64,000 nt of DNA from Parasedimentitalea huanghaiensis (GTDB lineage Bacteria; Pseudomonadota; Alphaproteobacteria; Rhodobacterales; Rhodobacteraceae). This document shows, piece after piece, positions 1 through 8,836 of this stretch. The stretch lies in contig NZ_WQLV01000007.1 of NCBI RefSeq assembly GCF_009753675.1, positions 62,001-126,000 of the forward strand, given 5' to 3'. Below the pieces are notes generated by a model. The model saw only the letters and a list, made by a program, of their open reading frames with translations. It was not told where the DNA came from and made no database searches. Each line of letters begins with the position of its first letter. Within the stretch, counting starts at the first letter, position 1. The position numbers were made by a program, and so were the translations under genes.

Positions 1-2
1 GT

Positions 3-653
3 GATACCGAAGCGCTGGAAAAAGCCGCAGAAAAATTGAACTGCTTGCCGGACAACCTGTTGCTTTTGACCGCCGATGTTTCGGTTGAGGCAGAAGCGGA
101 GAAATATGTAAATGCAACAGTCGAGGCCTTTGGTAGAATTGATGTGTTGTTCAGCAATGCAGGCAACTTTGGCACCATCGCTCCAATTCAGGACTATCCG
201 ATCGAAGCCTTTGACAGTGTTTATGCAGTCCATGTTCGTGGAGCATTTTTGGCAGCCAAATATGCGGTGCCACATATGACCCGTGGCAGTAGCATTATCA
301 TCACCTCCAGTGTTGCGGGGCTGCGAGGGGATCCTGGTGTTTATGCCTACATCACAGCCAAACATGCGCAGACCGGTCTGATGCGGGTGATGGCAAAGGA
401 ACTGGCTCCTCAGGGAATTCGCGTAAATACTATCAACCCTGGCCCCGTCGACAACGGCTTTCAAAAGCGGGTCGAGGACGGATTATCCGAAGAAATCGGT
501 CGTGATGGCACCGAATTCTTTGACGAGATCATTCCCATGGGGCGACACGGTCAGCCCGAAGAAATTGCACAATCAGTTTTATATTTGGCGTCAGATCAAA
601 GCAGTTATACCACTGGAACTGTGTTGTTGGTAGACGGCGGTATGAATATCTAA
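3..653 (+). CDS. SDR family oxidoreductase, 5' end outside window
   Basis: This is the C-terminal part of a classical short-chain dehydrogenase/reductase (NAD(P)-dependent oxidation or reduction of an alcohol or carbonyl). The frame is open to the window edge, so the N-terminal Gly-rich cofactor loop is missing. Visible family marks are FSNAG (the NAG structural motif), TSSVAGL (catalytic Ser region) and YITAK (catalytic Tyr-x3-Lys), followed by the usual INPGPV segment and a C-terminal LVDGGM. The substrate cannot be read. It converges with the liv operon, separated by a large inverted repeat. A TTG at position 36 is in frame, but homology continues upstream of it, so it is not the start. 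Confidence 0.9.
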   Translation, partial: DTEALEKAAEKLNCLPDNLLLLTADVSVEAEAEKYVNATVEAFGRIDVLFSNAGNFGTIAPIQDYPIEAFDSVYAVHVRGAFLAAKYAVPHMTRGSSIIITSSVAGLRGDPGVYAYITAKHAQTGLMRVMAKELAPQGIRVNTINPGPVDNGFQKRVEDGLSEEIGRDGTEFFDEIIPMGRHGQPEEIAQSVLYLASDQSSYTTGTVLLVDGGMNI

Positions 654-655
654 TG

Positions 656-708
656 CGAGAATAGGCACCGTTTCTGATCCACGTGTTCGGTAACGGTGCC
701 TATTCTCG
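656..708. terminator. 17-bp perfect inverted repeat between convergent genes
   Basis: Arms 656-672 and 692-708 are perfectly complementary (17 bp) around a 19-nt loop. It sits 3 nt after the SDR stop and 8 nt before the livF stop, so it probably ends transcription, or protects 3' ends, from both sides. No clear U-tract follows on either strand, so intrinsic termination is inferred from position rather than from a complete terminator signature. Confidence 0.6.
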
Positions 709-715
709 ACTGGCC

Positions 716-1489
716 TTAGGTACCATCCGTCGAGGCGCCCTTTCCCATTGTTGTCGGATTGGGATCAGTCTGCACATGATCTGCTCCGAAATAGGCGGTC
801 TCTAATAGAACAGGATCAGCCTGCAACGCAGCGGCCGAACCGCTATAGCTTGTTTGCCCGCCACGCAGCACCATTGCCTGCTCGGCGACTCCAAGGGCAA
901 GATCGGTAAACTGCTCGATCAGCAACACACCAACACCCCGCGCTTTTAGGCTGTTCACAACCCCCATCAAGCGTTTCACCACCAAAGGCGCCAAACCAAG
1001 CGACATTTCATCAATCAACATATACCGCGGGCGGCACATCAACGCATGCCCCAGGGCCACCATCTGCTGCTGCCCACCAGACAATGTTCCGGCGATTTGA
1101 TTTTTGCGTTCTGCCAGTTCAGGGAACAATTGATAGACATCCATCAGGGTTTCCCGCGCCCCCTCGGGCAAAATCGCACCAGCAGCCCGCAGGTTTTCAT
1201 CAACCGACAACTTGGTCAAAACACGGTGACCTTCAGGGACCGCTGCAACGCCAGCAGCTCTGATCACATCGGGGCCTTGCCCGGTCATCGCAACACCATC
1301 AACAATCATTGTGCCGAACGCGATTGGCAACATTCCGGCCATGGCCAGTACCAATTCGGATTTACCCGCCCCATTTGATCCCAGCACTGCGGTGACCTGA
1401 CCAGGTTCCAGGGTCAGACTGACCTGCGAAACCAATGTACGAAATCCATCTTTGACGACAATATCTTTCAGTTCCAACGCCATGATCAA
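716..1489 (-). CDS. livF: Liv-type ABC transporter ATP-binding protein (LivF-like)
   Basis: Second ATPase of a branched-chain-amino-acid-type (HAAT family) ABC importer; it binds and hydrolyses ATP on the cytoplasmic face. Walker A GSNGAGKS at residues 37-44, canonical signature LSGGQ at 136-140, Walker B MLIDE at 157-161 and an H-loop region near LLIEQ. Length 257 aa is normal for LivF plus a short tail. The ATG overlaps the livG stop by 4 bp (ATGA), so the two are translationally coupled. The symbol reflects family position only; in this group such transporters carry amino acids, amides, urea or small organic acids, and the neighbouring alcohol/aldehyde dehydrogenases suggest a non-amino-acid substrate. 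Confidence 0.88.
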   Translation of the reverse strand: MIMALELKDIVVKDGFRTLVSQVSLTLEPGQVTAVLGSNGAGKSELVLAMAGMLPIAFGTMIVDGVAMTGQGPDVIRAAGVAAVPEGHRVLTKLSVDENLRAAGAILPEGARETLMDVYQLFPELAERKNQIAGTLSGGQQQMVALGHALMCRPRYMLIDEMSLGLAPLVVKRLMGVVNSLKARGVGVLLIEQFTDLALGVAEQAMVLRGGQTSYSGSAAALQADPVLLETAYFGADHVQTDPNPTTMGKGASTDGT

Positions 1490-2199
1490 ATATCCTCGGT
1501 ACCAAGATAGGCTGCTTTGACCTTGGGATCTGACAGCACTTCAGCTGTTGGACCAAAGGCGATTTTTCTACCAAAATCCAAAACCAATGTTTCGGAACAG
1601 ATGCGCGCAATCAGATCCACATCGTGATCAATTACCAGGGTCTGCGCCCCGGTTCTTGCATGGATTTCCAGGATCAAATCACCCAGACGGGCCGTCTCTT
1701 CCACCGACAGCCCCCCCGCCGGTTCGTCAAACATGATCAATTTGGGATCGCCCACTAGACATTTGGCGACATCGGTCAAACGCCGCTCAAATGAATTAAG
1801 TCTTGCTCCGGGCCTATCGGCCTGTTCAGCCATGCCCACGATTTCTAACACGCGGGCGACATCTTTGCTTTTGTGCGCAGAGGTCAGTGTCGAGTGATCC
1901 ACCTGGACAAGCACATTTTCTGCAACCGTCAGGTCATCCGCAATTTCTTCTTTTTGAAAAGACCGCCGCAGACCCCAATGTGCACGTTTGTATGGGGCTA
2001 ACCCCATCAAGTTTTGATTGTCTTTGACTATCTGACCGTTTTGGGCTGCTACAAACCCCGAAACCACATTCATCAGCGTGGTCTTACCCGCTCCGTTTGG
2101 GCCAATAATGCCGCTCACGGGGTTGGCGAACTGAGTCTCAACCCCGTCAAGAGCCACCACACCGCCAAAGCGCACAGTTACATTCTGAACCTCAATCAT
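1486..2199 (-). CDS. livG: Liv-type ABC transporter ATP-binding protein (LivG-like)
   Basis: First ATPase of the same importer. I chose the ATG at 2199 because GAGGG lies just upstream; a TTG at 2214 would add five residues. From that start, Walker A GPNGAGKT is at residues 33-40, Q-loop SFQKEE at 80-85, Walker B LIMFDEP at 154-160 and the H-loop His at about 192. The ABC signature position reads LNSFERR (134-140) in place of LSGGQ-like residues and lacks the conserved glycine, which is unusual. It overlaps the livM stop by 8 bp upstream and livF by 4 bp downstream. Confidence 0.86.
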   Translation of the reverse strand: MIEVQNVTVRFGGVVALDGVETQFANPVSGIIGPNGAGKTTLMNVVSGFVAAQNGQIVKDNQNLMGLAPYKRAHWGLRRSFQKEEIADDLTVAENVLVQVDHSTLTSAHKSKDVARVLEIVGMAEQADRPGARLNSFERRLTDVAKCLVGDPKLIMFDEPAGGLSVEETARLGDLILEIHARTGAQTLVIDHDVDLIARICSETLVLDFGRKIAFGPTAEVLSDPKVKAAYLGTEDI

Positions 2200-3226
2200 C
2201 TGCACTGCCCTCAATAACGGTAGACGGGACTAAGCCCAGTTTGTTGCTCAGCTTGTGACTTAACCCAGCGAAAAACTCCGTGATTTGACCGGCAATACCG
2301 TTTGGCGCTGTGATAACAGCATGCAGCAACCCTGCGCCAAAAATGACAAACGACAGGTCAGCGTCCACCCCCCAGTTGTTCAACAACGCTGGCAAAACCC
2401 GGAACAACGCGGCAGCAATGACAGCCCCTAACCAGAACCGGGCACCGCCGACCACAGCAAGAGCAAAAAGCATGACACTTTCGCTGGCCCTAAATGTACC
2501 ACCGTCCAACAATCCCAGACTACCCGCCAACAGCGCACCAGCCCCGCCAGCCAGCAGCCCCGAAATCCCAAAAGCCCAAGCCTTGTAGAAGGTGACGTTA
2601 ACGCCAGCCGCCATTGCCGCCGCCTCGGACCGCCGGATAAGTGCCCAGGCCCGCCCCGGGGCCAGTCGCCGGTGCAACTCGATGAATAAGAAAGCTAAGG
2701 TCACCATGGCTACGACATATCGTAGATAGGCCTCGGGGCTTTGTGCCAATGCGGGTCGTCGGAACCCTGCCCCCGACCCTGTCTGAACACCCCAAAACCC
2801 GGAACCACCATTGGGAAACTGAAAGGTCGAGAGAATAATCTCCAACCCACCGGCTGCCATCAAGGTGACTAGCGCAAGATACAACCCTCGTAGCCGCAGG
2901 GCTGGCAGCGCCAACACCCACCCCAGTACCATTGTTGCAAGCCCAGCGATCACCAAGTTGACCTCAAACGGCAGCGCAAACCCATGATTTAATCGCAGCA
3001 TGACCCAACCGCCTACGCCCATAAGCCCAACTTGAGTCAAGCTAACCATACCCAGGCGGGCATACATGAAGGCCACCCCAGCAATTGCCAGCGTAAAGCA
3101 CCCCATAGATGTAAAGACACTCAGCCAAAGGCTGCCAGCAAGAGTAGGCACAACAAAAAAAGCAAAGGCCGCAAACAGAATTCCGGCAGCGCCCGATGGC
3201 GTGATATGAAAAAGTTTTGGCAGCAT
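2192..3226 (-). CDS. livM: Liv-type ABC transporter permease (LivM-like)
   Basis: Integral inner-membrane subunit of the importer, about 344 aa with many hydrophobic segments and the conserved cytoplasmic loop region (IRRSEAAAMAAGVNV) that contacts the ATPase. I set the start at the ATG at 3226 (MLPKLFH), four bases after the livH stop. An upstream in-frame extension to 3310 would overlap livH by 80 bp and looks non-coding. The 3' end overlaps livG. Confidence 0.85.
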   Translation of the reverse strand: MLPKLFHITPSGAAGILFAAFAFFVVPTLAGSLWLSVFTSMGCFTLAIAGVAFMYARLGMVSLTQVGLMGVGGWVMLRLNHGFALPFEVNLVIAGLATMVLGWVLALPALRLRGLYLALVTLMAAGGLEIILSTFQFPNGGSGFWGVQTGSGAGFRRPALAQSPEAYLRYVVAMVTLAFLFIELHRRLAPGRAWALIRRSEAAAMAAGVNVTFYKAWAFGISGLLAGGAGALLAGSLGLLDGGTFRASESVMLFALAVVGGARFWLGAVIAAALFRVLPALLNNWGVDADLSFVIFGAGLLHAVITAPNGIAGQITEFFAGLSHKLSNKLGLVPSTVIEGSADD

Positions 3227-3230
3227 TAAA

Positions 3231-4187
3231 TCAATCCCTTCCGCCAAAGGTGAGTTGCGTACCACGCTGGGACCACAACAAGACCAAAGAGGCGATAACA
3301 AATGGGGCAATGGGGCGCGCGCCTTTCAAGACGGGTGACAGGGTCAGCAGGCTTTCGATCACTCCCATCGACAGGCCACCAACAAGCACAACCACCAGGT
3401 TGTCCAAACGGCCACAGATGGCAGCAGCAATCGAAGGTATCACCATAAAGGTGATAACCGTCGGTTCCAGCCGGATCAGATCGCCGAACATCAGCCCGGT
3501 AAAGCCAGCAATCAGCCCTGACAGACCCCAGGCAATGGTTTCGACCTTAAGAATTGGAATGCCAATCAGGGCAGAAAGATCTCGGTCATTGGCCAATGCC
3601 CGCATGTTCAAGCCAATTTTGGTCTGGCCCAAAAACAGATAAATAGCGATGACCAGCCCAATCGTAGACAAAAACACGATCATCCGGGTGGCTGTCACAC
3701 GCAACCCTAAGAGCTTGATCCCAATTTTGTCAGTTGGCAGCGAAATAGAGCGAGGATCATCAATCCAGAGAAAGCTGACCAAGCCAAGGATGATCAGCGC
3801 AAAACCCAGCGTGGCCACTGCCTTAACCACCGGTTCACGCCAAGCCAGCAATGGCGCTATCATTCGGCCGTAAAACAAGGAAATGAGCAAAGCAACAAGA
3901 ATGCAGGCCGCCCAAGTGAGAGGCGCCCAAACCCCCCATTGGCCGAATTGCCAGGCCGTCATCACGCCGGCGGCACCCGCCGCGCCATTGGCAAAGTTTA
4001 ACACGCCCGTGGCACGGAAAAGCACCACCAACCCAATTCCACCCAGGGCATATAGTGATCCAACCGCCAGCCCAGAGACGAAAAACATCCCGATGATCTT
4101 GTTTGGCTTGCCCCAGCCCAGCCAAGTCACAACCACCACCATGAGCACGGCATAGATCAGCCAGTTGATGTATTTAGTCTTCATCAC
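3231..4187 (-). CDS. livH: Liv-type ABC transporter permease (LivH-like)
   Basis: Integral membrane permease, 318 aa, with the LivH hallmark of a hydrophobic N-terminus, an early GGIGLVVLFRATGVLNFANG segment and the coupling region ALANDRDLSALIGI. It pairs with LivM to form the translocation channel. A terminator-like hairpin separates it from the binding-protein gene upstream, so its transcript level is probably lower than that of the binding protein. Confidence 0.87.
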   Translation of the reverse strand: MMKTKYINWLIYAVLMVVVVTWLGWGKPNKIIGMFFVSGLAVGSLYALGGIGLVVLFRATGVLNFANGAAGAAGVMTAWQFGQWGVWAPLTWAACILVALLISLFYGRMIAPLLAWREPVVKAVATLGFALIILGLVSFLWIDDPRSISLPTDKIGIKLLGLRVTATRMIVFLSTIGLVIAIYLFLGQTKIGLNMRALANDRDLSALIGIPILKVETIAWGLSGLIAGFTGLMFGDLIRLEPTVITFMVIPSIAAAICGRLDNLVVVLVGGLSMGVIESLLTLSPVLKGARPIAPFVIASLVLLWSQRGTQLTFGGRD

Positions 4188-4204
4188 AACGGTTCTTTCC
4201 GGTC

Positions 4205-4237
4205 AAAAAAACACCCGCCGAACCTATCGGCGGGTGT
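4205..4237 (-). terminator. Intrinsic terminator/attenuator between livK-like and livH
   Basis: An 11-bp perfect stem (4211-4221 with 4227-4237), 5-nt loop, followed on the minus strand by six U residues (4210-4205). It lies between the binding-protein stop and the livH start inside an otherwise continuous operon, so it is best read as a partial terminator that lowers expression of the membrane and ATPase genes. Confidence 0.8.
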
Positions 4238-4256
4238 GATACACAAATGCTTGGTG

Positions 4257-5513
4257 TCAGCGCAGGCCCAGCTTTTTTTCCAAAGCGATATGCGGTTCGA
4301 AATAGGCGCTGTCGAATTCATAGCAGTCGCGCACAACCTTGAAGCCGCCGCCAACCATCTGAAGCATATAGCCCGCATGGTTTGGCATGTGGAAATCGGA
4401 GTCACCGACGTAATAGGGACCACACATAAGGTCCGACGTCAGGCCTTTGATGGACTTGATCGCATCAGTCACCTTAGCACGGTCACCAACCTCTGCGGGG
4501 TCCATCGCCAGCATGGTGTCTGTGAAGAAGCGCGCCGAGAGGTAGCCCGACTGGGCAAAGGTATCGCGCGGATCATTGGGGTTGGCATAGCTATCCATCA
4601 CAGCAAGCCAATTTTGCGCATCCGCGCCATTCAGATGGAAGGGGGCAAGTTCCGCATTCACCCAAACTTTGCCATCCCAATACTCACCCAAGGCTTCGGG
4701 GACCGACAGGTCATACAATGGTGTCGGCGCGATCCAGTTATACGAGTCCCGCAGGTCCTGTTCTTCAGCGGCCTTCAGCACCGCAATGGCCAGCCCCGCT
4801 GGCAGGTTCATCAGGATTGTATCCGCACCGTTGGCGATCGATTCCAACAGGGCCGAGTTCACATCCGGAGCGCCCGGGTTGAGCAGCGCCATCGAACCAT
4901 CACCACCACGGGCCTTCATCAAGTCGATCGAAGGCTGACAAGACCAAGGGCCGTTGTTGGGAATATTCAAACCGATGCAGGCCACATTGGTCGCACCCAG
5001 CTCTTCTTGTGCATATTGTGTTGCGCCAAGATTCGAGGGCAGTGGACCTTGGTTGGTCGACACAATGTTAGACGATTCAAAACATTCAGAAATGGCGCAG
5101 GCCGATGCCATAACCATGACATTGGCTTTGGCATAGGTGCCTGCGTTTACAGCCATTTCCATAAACGACCCATTGCCGACCAAGGCCACAGCGCCAGCAT
5201 CATCAACCAGCTTGGCAGCCGCTTGTGATGCCAATTCCGGGTTCCATTGGTCATTCTCCACCCGGTAATCGATGGGGCGACCGTTGATCCCCCCATTGGC
5301 ATTAACGCATGAGAAATAGGCCGCAGCGGCATCGGTGGACGCCGAAAAATCTCCGGGAGCTGCATTGCCGTGGATACCACCGACAATGATGGGTTCACCG
5401 GTTGCTGCCTCGCCAGTATTGCTGCCGCAAGACGGTGCCGCAGCAGCCTGACCAGCCATGGCAACGCCAATGAATCCTACCGTTGCTGACAACATGATGT
5501 TCAGTTTCTTCAT
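4257..5513 (-). CDS. Liv-type periplasmic substrate-binding protein
   Basis: Periplasmic receptor of the HAAT importer (Peripla_BP_6 type), about 418 aa. Start at 5513 (MKKLNIM) with GGGAGA upstream; the next 23 residues form a Sec signal peptide ending AGQAAAA. The mature part carries IIVGGIHGN, a central VALVGNGSFMEMAVNAG region and the two-lobed pattern expected of the family. It lies 152 bp downstream of the GMC oxidoreductase on the same strand, so supply of the substrate of that pathway is a reasonable guess. The exact ligand is unknown. Confidence 0.85.
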   Translation of the reverse strand: MKKLNIMLSATVGFIGVAMAGQAAAAPSCGSNTGEAATGEPIIVGGIHGNAAPGDFSASTDAAAAYFSCVNANGGINGRPIDYRVENDQWNPELASQAAAKLVDDAGAVALVGNGSFMEMAVNAGTYAKANVMVMASACAISECFESSNIVSTNQGPLPSNLGATQYAQEELGATNVACIGLNIPNNGPWSCQPSIDLMKARGGDGSMALLNPGAPDVNSALLESIANGADTILMNLPAGLAIAVLKAAEEQDLRDSYNWIAPTPLYDLSVPEALGEYWDGKVWVNAELAPFHLNGADAQNWLAVMDSYANPNDPRDTFAQSGYLSARFFTDTMLAMDPAEVGDRAKVTDAIKSIKGLTSDLMCGPYYVGDSDFHMPNHAGYMLQMVGGGFKVVRDCYEFDSAYFEPHIALEKKLGLR

Positions 5514-5664
5514 GATTTTCTCCCTAGATATTTTGATTGCCGGTTGTTTCGCGCTTAACACCGCCACTGCGTCCAAGCTGGCTGACGTCCCTCCACAGAC
5601 ATCCCCAACAGCGAATGGTTTGTTACCGATTGCTTTCCTTTCATCCCTGCTACCTAATACTGGA

Positions 5665-7263
5665 TCAGCAATTCAGCGCCTCTTTGCCTGTGATGAACCG
5701 TGCTCCCCGCTCAGCGATCATCATCGTTGGAGCATTGGTATTACCAGAGACCAACCGGGGCATAATCGACGCATCCGCAACCCGCAGGCCTTGAACCCCG
5801 CGCACCCGTAGCTCGGTATCGACAACTGCCATTGGATCACTGTCGGGCCCCATCTTGGCGGTACCAACCGGATGAAAAACGGTCTTGGCTGTCTGGCGAA
5901 TGAAATCCTTTAGCGCATCATCACTGTTTTCGATGCCCGGCTCTGGCAGGGCCCGCCGTTTGATCAATCGGGCCAACGACGGGGCCTCAAGGATCTCGAT
6001 TGATTTCTTTACCCCCCGCACAAGGATTTCGAGATCGTCACTATGTGAGAAGCTACCGGCGTCAAAAAGAGCTGCGTCCTTGAAATCAGCTGATCTCAGC
6101 TTGACCGAGCCGCGAGACTTCGGGCGTAAAAAGCAAGGGCCAATGGCAATGCCGTGCTCTTCGATGGGCTCGCGATCCGCCCAACCCACCATAAAGGGTA
6201 AGACATGCAACTGCAGATCCGGCAACCCAGCGTCCGAAACATCGATAAAGCCCCCACTTTCCACCACATTTGACACCAGCATGCCGGTCCGCGTCGCCAG
6301 GTACTGCGCCATATGCAATGCACCCCGGAGCCCTTTGTCCTGACGATAGAACGAGATTGGATCTTTGGTGACGCCCTGTACTGTCGTCTCCAAGTGGTCT
6401 TGATAGTTTTCTCCGACCCCCGGCAGATCCGCGACCACCTCTATACCGTGATCCGACAGGTGCTTGGCGTCTCCGATGCCGGACAATTGCATCAACCGGG
6501 GTGTTTCAATTGCCCCAGCGCATAAAACTACTTCACCAGCCGCCCCATAGCGTGACCCATCTTCAAGCATGACCCCCACCGCTCGGGTGCCCTCAAACAG
6601 GATCCGTGCAACCCGCACCTCAGTTATGATTTTCAGGTTTTTACGCTTTTCTGCCTTGCGCAAAAACGCCTCGGCTGCTGACCAGCGCCGCCCATTATGG
6701 GTTGTGGTTTGATAGAACCCCACACCGGTCTGGTCACTGCCGTTAAAGTCTGGATTGTAAGGGATCCCGGTTTCCTGAGCCGCCCGAATAAACGCCCTAC
6801 TCAGCGGATGATGAAACCCGGTCTCGGATACATGCAATTCCCCCTCGGTGCCGTGAAACTCACCGGAATGCTCCATGTTGGTTTCAAGGTCCCGGAATAC
6901 AGGCAAAACATCCGAATACCCCCAACCACGATTGCCATCCTGCGCCCAGCCATCGTAATCTTCGGCCTGCCCGCGCACATATAGCATCGCATTCACCGAA
7001 GATCCGCCGCCGATCACGTTTCCCTGCAACACAACTGATGGCCGTCCGTTCACTTCCTCAGCGGGTTCACCAACATAGGCCACGATATCCCTGCCCTTTT
7101 CGATAACTTTGAAAAAGGTGGCCGGGATCTTGATGAACGCGGCATCGTCACGGCGTCCGCTTTCAATCAGCAGCACCCGTGCTCCGGGATCTTCGGATAG
7201 TCGGCTTGCCATCACACAGCCGGACGAACCACCACCGACAACGATGTAATCAAACTTTTCCAT
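5665..7263 (-). CDS. GMC family FAD-dependent oxidoreductase (alcohol/choline dehydrogenase-like)
   Basis: FAD enzyme that oxidises an alcohol to an aldehyde. The N-terminal dinucleotide fold has GGGSSG at residues 10-15, the GMC signature region reads GGGSSVNAMLYVRG, and the C-terminal active-site region has HPVGTAKMG (His464) and SGNTNAPT (about 506-513). Length 532 aa matches choline/long-chain alcohol dehydrogenases. It lies 9 bp after the aldehyde dehydrogenase, so the pair would convert R-CH2OH to R-COOH. No signal peptide, so it is cytoplasmic. The substrate cannot be read; choline, polyethylene-glycol-type ethers and aromatic alcohols are alternatives used by similar gene pairs. Confidence 0.9.
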   Translation of the reverse strand: MEKFDYIVVGGGSSGCVMASRLSEDPGARVLLIESGRRDDAAFIKIPATFFKVIEKGRDIVAYVGEPAEEVNGRPSVVLQGNVIGGGSSVNAMLYVRGQAEDYDGWAQDGNRGWGYSDVLPVFRDLETNMEHSGEFHGTEGELHVSETGFHHPLSRAFIRAAQETGIPYNPDFNGSDQTGVGFYQTTTHNGRRWSAAEAFLRKAEKRKNLKIITEVRVARILFEGTRAVGVMLEDGSRYGAAGEVVLCAGAIETPRLMQLSGIGDAKHLSDHGIEVVADLPGVGENYQDHLETTVQGVTKDPISFYRQDKGLRGALHMAQYLATRTGMLVSNVVESGGFIDVSDAGLPDLQLHVLPFMVGWADREPIEEHGIAIGPCFLRPKSRGSVKLRSADFKDAALFDAGSFSHSDDLEILVRGVKKSIEILEAPSLARLIKRRALPEPGIENSDDALKDFIRQTAKTVFHPVGTAKMGPDSDPMAVVDTELRVRGVQGLRVADASIMPRLVSGNTNAPTMMIAERGARFITGKEALNC

Positions 7264-7272
7264 GGGCTTACC

Positions 7273-8679
7273 TCAACTAAAGACAACCTGAATGTTGGTG
7301 TATTCCGCCAGACCTTCTTCGCCGAATTCGACACCAAGACCGGAGGACTTCACGCCGCCAAAGGGTGCATTTGGCTGGATCGCACCATGTTTGTTGATCC
7401 AGACCGATCCGCATTGAAGCTGGCGCGCAACGGTGCGGGCTTTTTCAACGTCATTAGACCAGACCGACCCGCCCAAACCGTTTTCGCTTTTGTTTGCAGC
7501 GACAATGACTTCATCAATGTCGGTATATTTGATGATCGGAAGCGCCGGGCCAAACTGCTCTTCATCGACCAGAGCATCCCCATTGGAAAGATCAGCAATG
7601 ATTGTAGGAGGGAAAAACAGCCCTTCACCGGGGGCTCCCCCCAACAGGATACGGCCCTTGGTTTTGGCATCAGCGACAAGTCGTACCACCTTGTCAAATT
7701 GCATTTGGTTGCCGATCGGACCCAAGACCGCATTTTCATCCTGGCCATCACCAACCTGGATATTGCGAGCGTAGTTGACCAATGCACTACAGACGGCCTC
7801 ATAAACATCTTCATGAACATACAGCCGCTTCATTGCCGCACAGGTTTGCCCATTGTTGATGAAACTACCCCAGAACAACCCCTCGGCAATCGCCTCTGGA
7901 TCTACGTCCGGCAGCACAATGCCTGCATCGTTGCCACCCATCTCTAGGGTCAGGCGCTTCATTGTCTCCGCCGAGGAGGTCATCACCTTTTTTCCTGTTG
8001 CACAGGACCCGGTAAAAACCATCTTGCCGATGTCAGGATGCGCCGCCATGGCCGCGCCAATATTCTCCGAGACATCATCCGAGGTCACAACGTTTACGAC
8101 CCCTGCAGGCAAAACTTCGTTCATCAGTTCTATCAGGCGAAGCGTCGACATAGGCGTATAAGGGGATGGCTTGATCAACACTGTGTTGCCCGTGCGCAGC
8201 GCTGGCAGAATATGCCAGACTGCAATCATAACCGGGAAATTCCAGGGGGTGATCGACCCGACAACCCCAATAGGATTGCGGTGCAGTTCAACGCGGCCTT
8301 CTTCGTTATCCTGCAGTACCTTTACCGGCAGTGACAGACCGCCAGTATACCCGGCCCAAGCCTGCGCTCCGCCCAGTTCAAACCTTGAGCCAAGCCCGTT
8401 CAATGGCTTGCCCTGCTCCAATGTAACCAGCTGCGCCAATTCCTCTGTATGCTCTTCGATTTTTGCCGCGACAGCCGCACATGCCGCCTGTAGCTCGTCA
8501 TCCGAACGCTTTGACCAAGTCTCAAATGCGGTTTTGGCTGCTGTTACCGCACGGTTCAAATCCCCAAGACTGGCGTTGGGAACACGCCCCACCACGTCAC
8601 CCGTGGATGGGTTTTCCACGTTGAAATTTGCAGCTGTAAATACTGATTGGCCGTTAATCATCATACCAAAGTCCGGCAT
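7273..8679 (-). CDS. NAD(P)-dependent aldehyde dehydrogenase
   Basis: Oxidises an aldehyde to a carboxylate. Key residues are visible: TPWNF (Asn147), cofactor Lys170 in LIKPS, FTGSCATGK (222-230), general-base Glu246 in LEMGGN and nucleophile Cys280 in NNGQTC. Length 468 aa is slightly short but complete. It is the first gene of the minus-strand run ALDH-GMC-liv, with SD GGGAGGG just upstream of the ATG. The divergent AraC regulator and two direct repeats in the intergenic region suggest pathway-specific induction. Confidence 0.93.
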   Translation of the reverse strand: MPDFGMMINGQSVFTAANFNVENPSTGDVVGRVPNASLGDLNRAVTAAKTAFETWSKRSDDELQAACAAVAAKIEEHTEELAQLVTLEQGKPLNGLGSRFELGGAQAWAGYTGGLSLPVKVLQDNEEGRVELHRNPIGVVGSITPWNFPVMIAVWHILPALRTGNTVLIKPSPYTPMSTLRLIELMNEVLPAGVVNVVTSDDVSENIGAAMAAHPDIGKMVFTGSCATGKKVMTSSAETMKRLTLEMGGNDAGIVLPDVDPEAIAEGLFWGSFINNGQTCAAMKRLYVHEDVYEAVCSALVNYARNIQVGDGQDENAVLGPIGNQMQFDKVVRLVADAKTKGRILLGGAPGEGLFFPPTIIADLSNGDALVDEEQFGPALPIIKYTDIDEVIVAANKSENGLGGSVWSNDVEKARTVARQLQCGSVWINKHGAIQPNAPFGGVKSSGLGVEFGEEGLAEYTNIQVVFS

Positions 8680-8694
8680 GCTTCCCTCCCAAGA

Positions 8695-8715
8695 AACTTG
8701 TCTCCTTTACAAGTT
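8695..8715. promoter_or_regulatory. 7-bp inverted repeat in the leader of the ALDH gene
   Basis: Arms 8695-8701 and 8709-8715 are perfect complements around a 7-nt spacer, 16 nt upstream of the ALDH start codon. It could be an operator or an mRNA stem-loop just before the ribosome-binding site. Function unproven. Confidence 0.35.
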
Positions 8716-8737
8716 AAGGATCGAATTGTGGTGAGGT

Positions 8738-8775
8738 CTTGGGGGCTGGCGACAAAAACCTTGGACTCTGGCGAC
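8738..8775. promoter_or_regulatory. Tandem direct repeat, candidate AraC-family operator
   Basis: Two 16-bp copies, 8738-8753 and 8760-8775, agree at 13 of 16 positions (CTTGG-N3-CTGGCGAC) and start 22 bp apart, about two helical turns. This is the geometry of paired AraC-type half-sites. They lie between the divergent ALDH gene and AraC-type regulator. Confidence 0.6.
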
Positions 8776-8836
8776 GACCAAAGCAGCGTTCAAAAATAGT
8801 TGGCGCGAATCCAATTTATCTGCATCTTAGGCCACT

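Noticed and set aside
3226-3310. N-terminal extension of the LivM-like permease
   Set aside because: It would overlap livH by 80 bp and is not hydrophobic or LivM-like; the ATG at 3226 fits better.
4236-5228. Long plus-strand open frame opposite the Liv-type binding protein
   Set aside because: It lies antisense to a clear receptor gene with signal peptide and family motifs; its translation shows no recognisable fold and it has no convincing ribosome-binding site.
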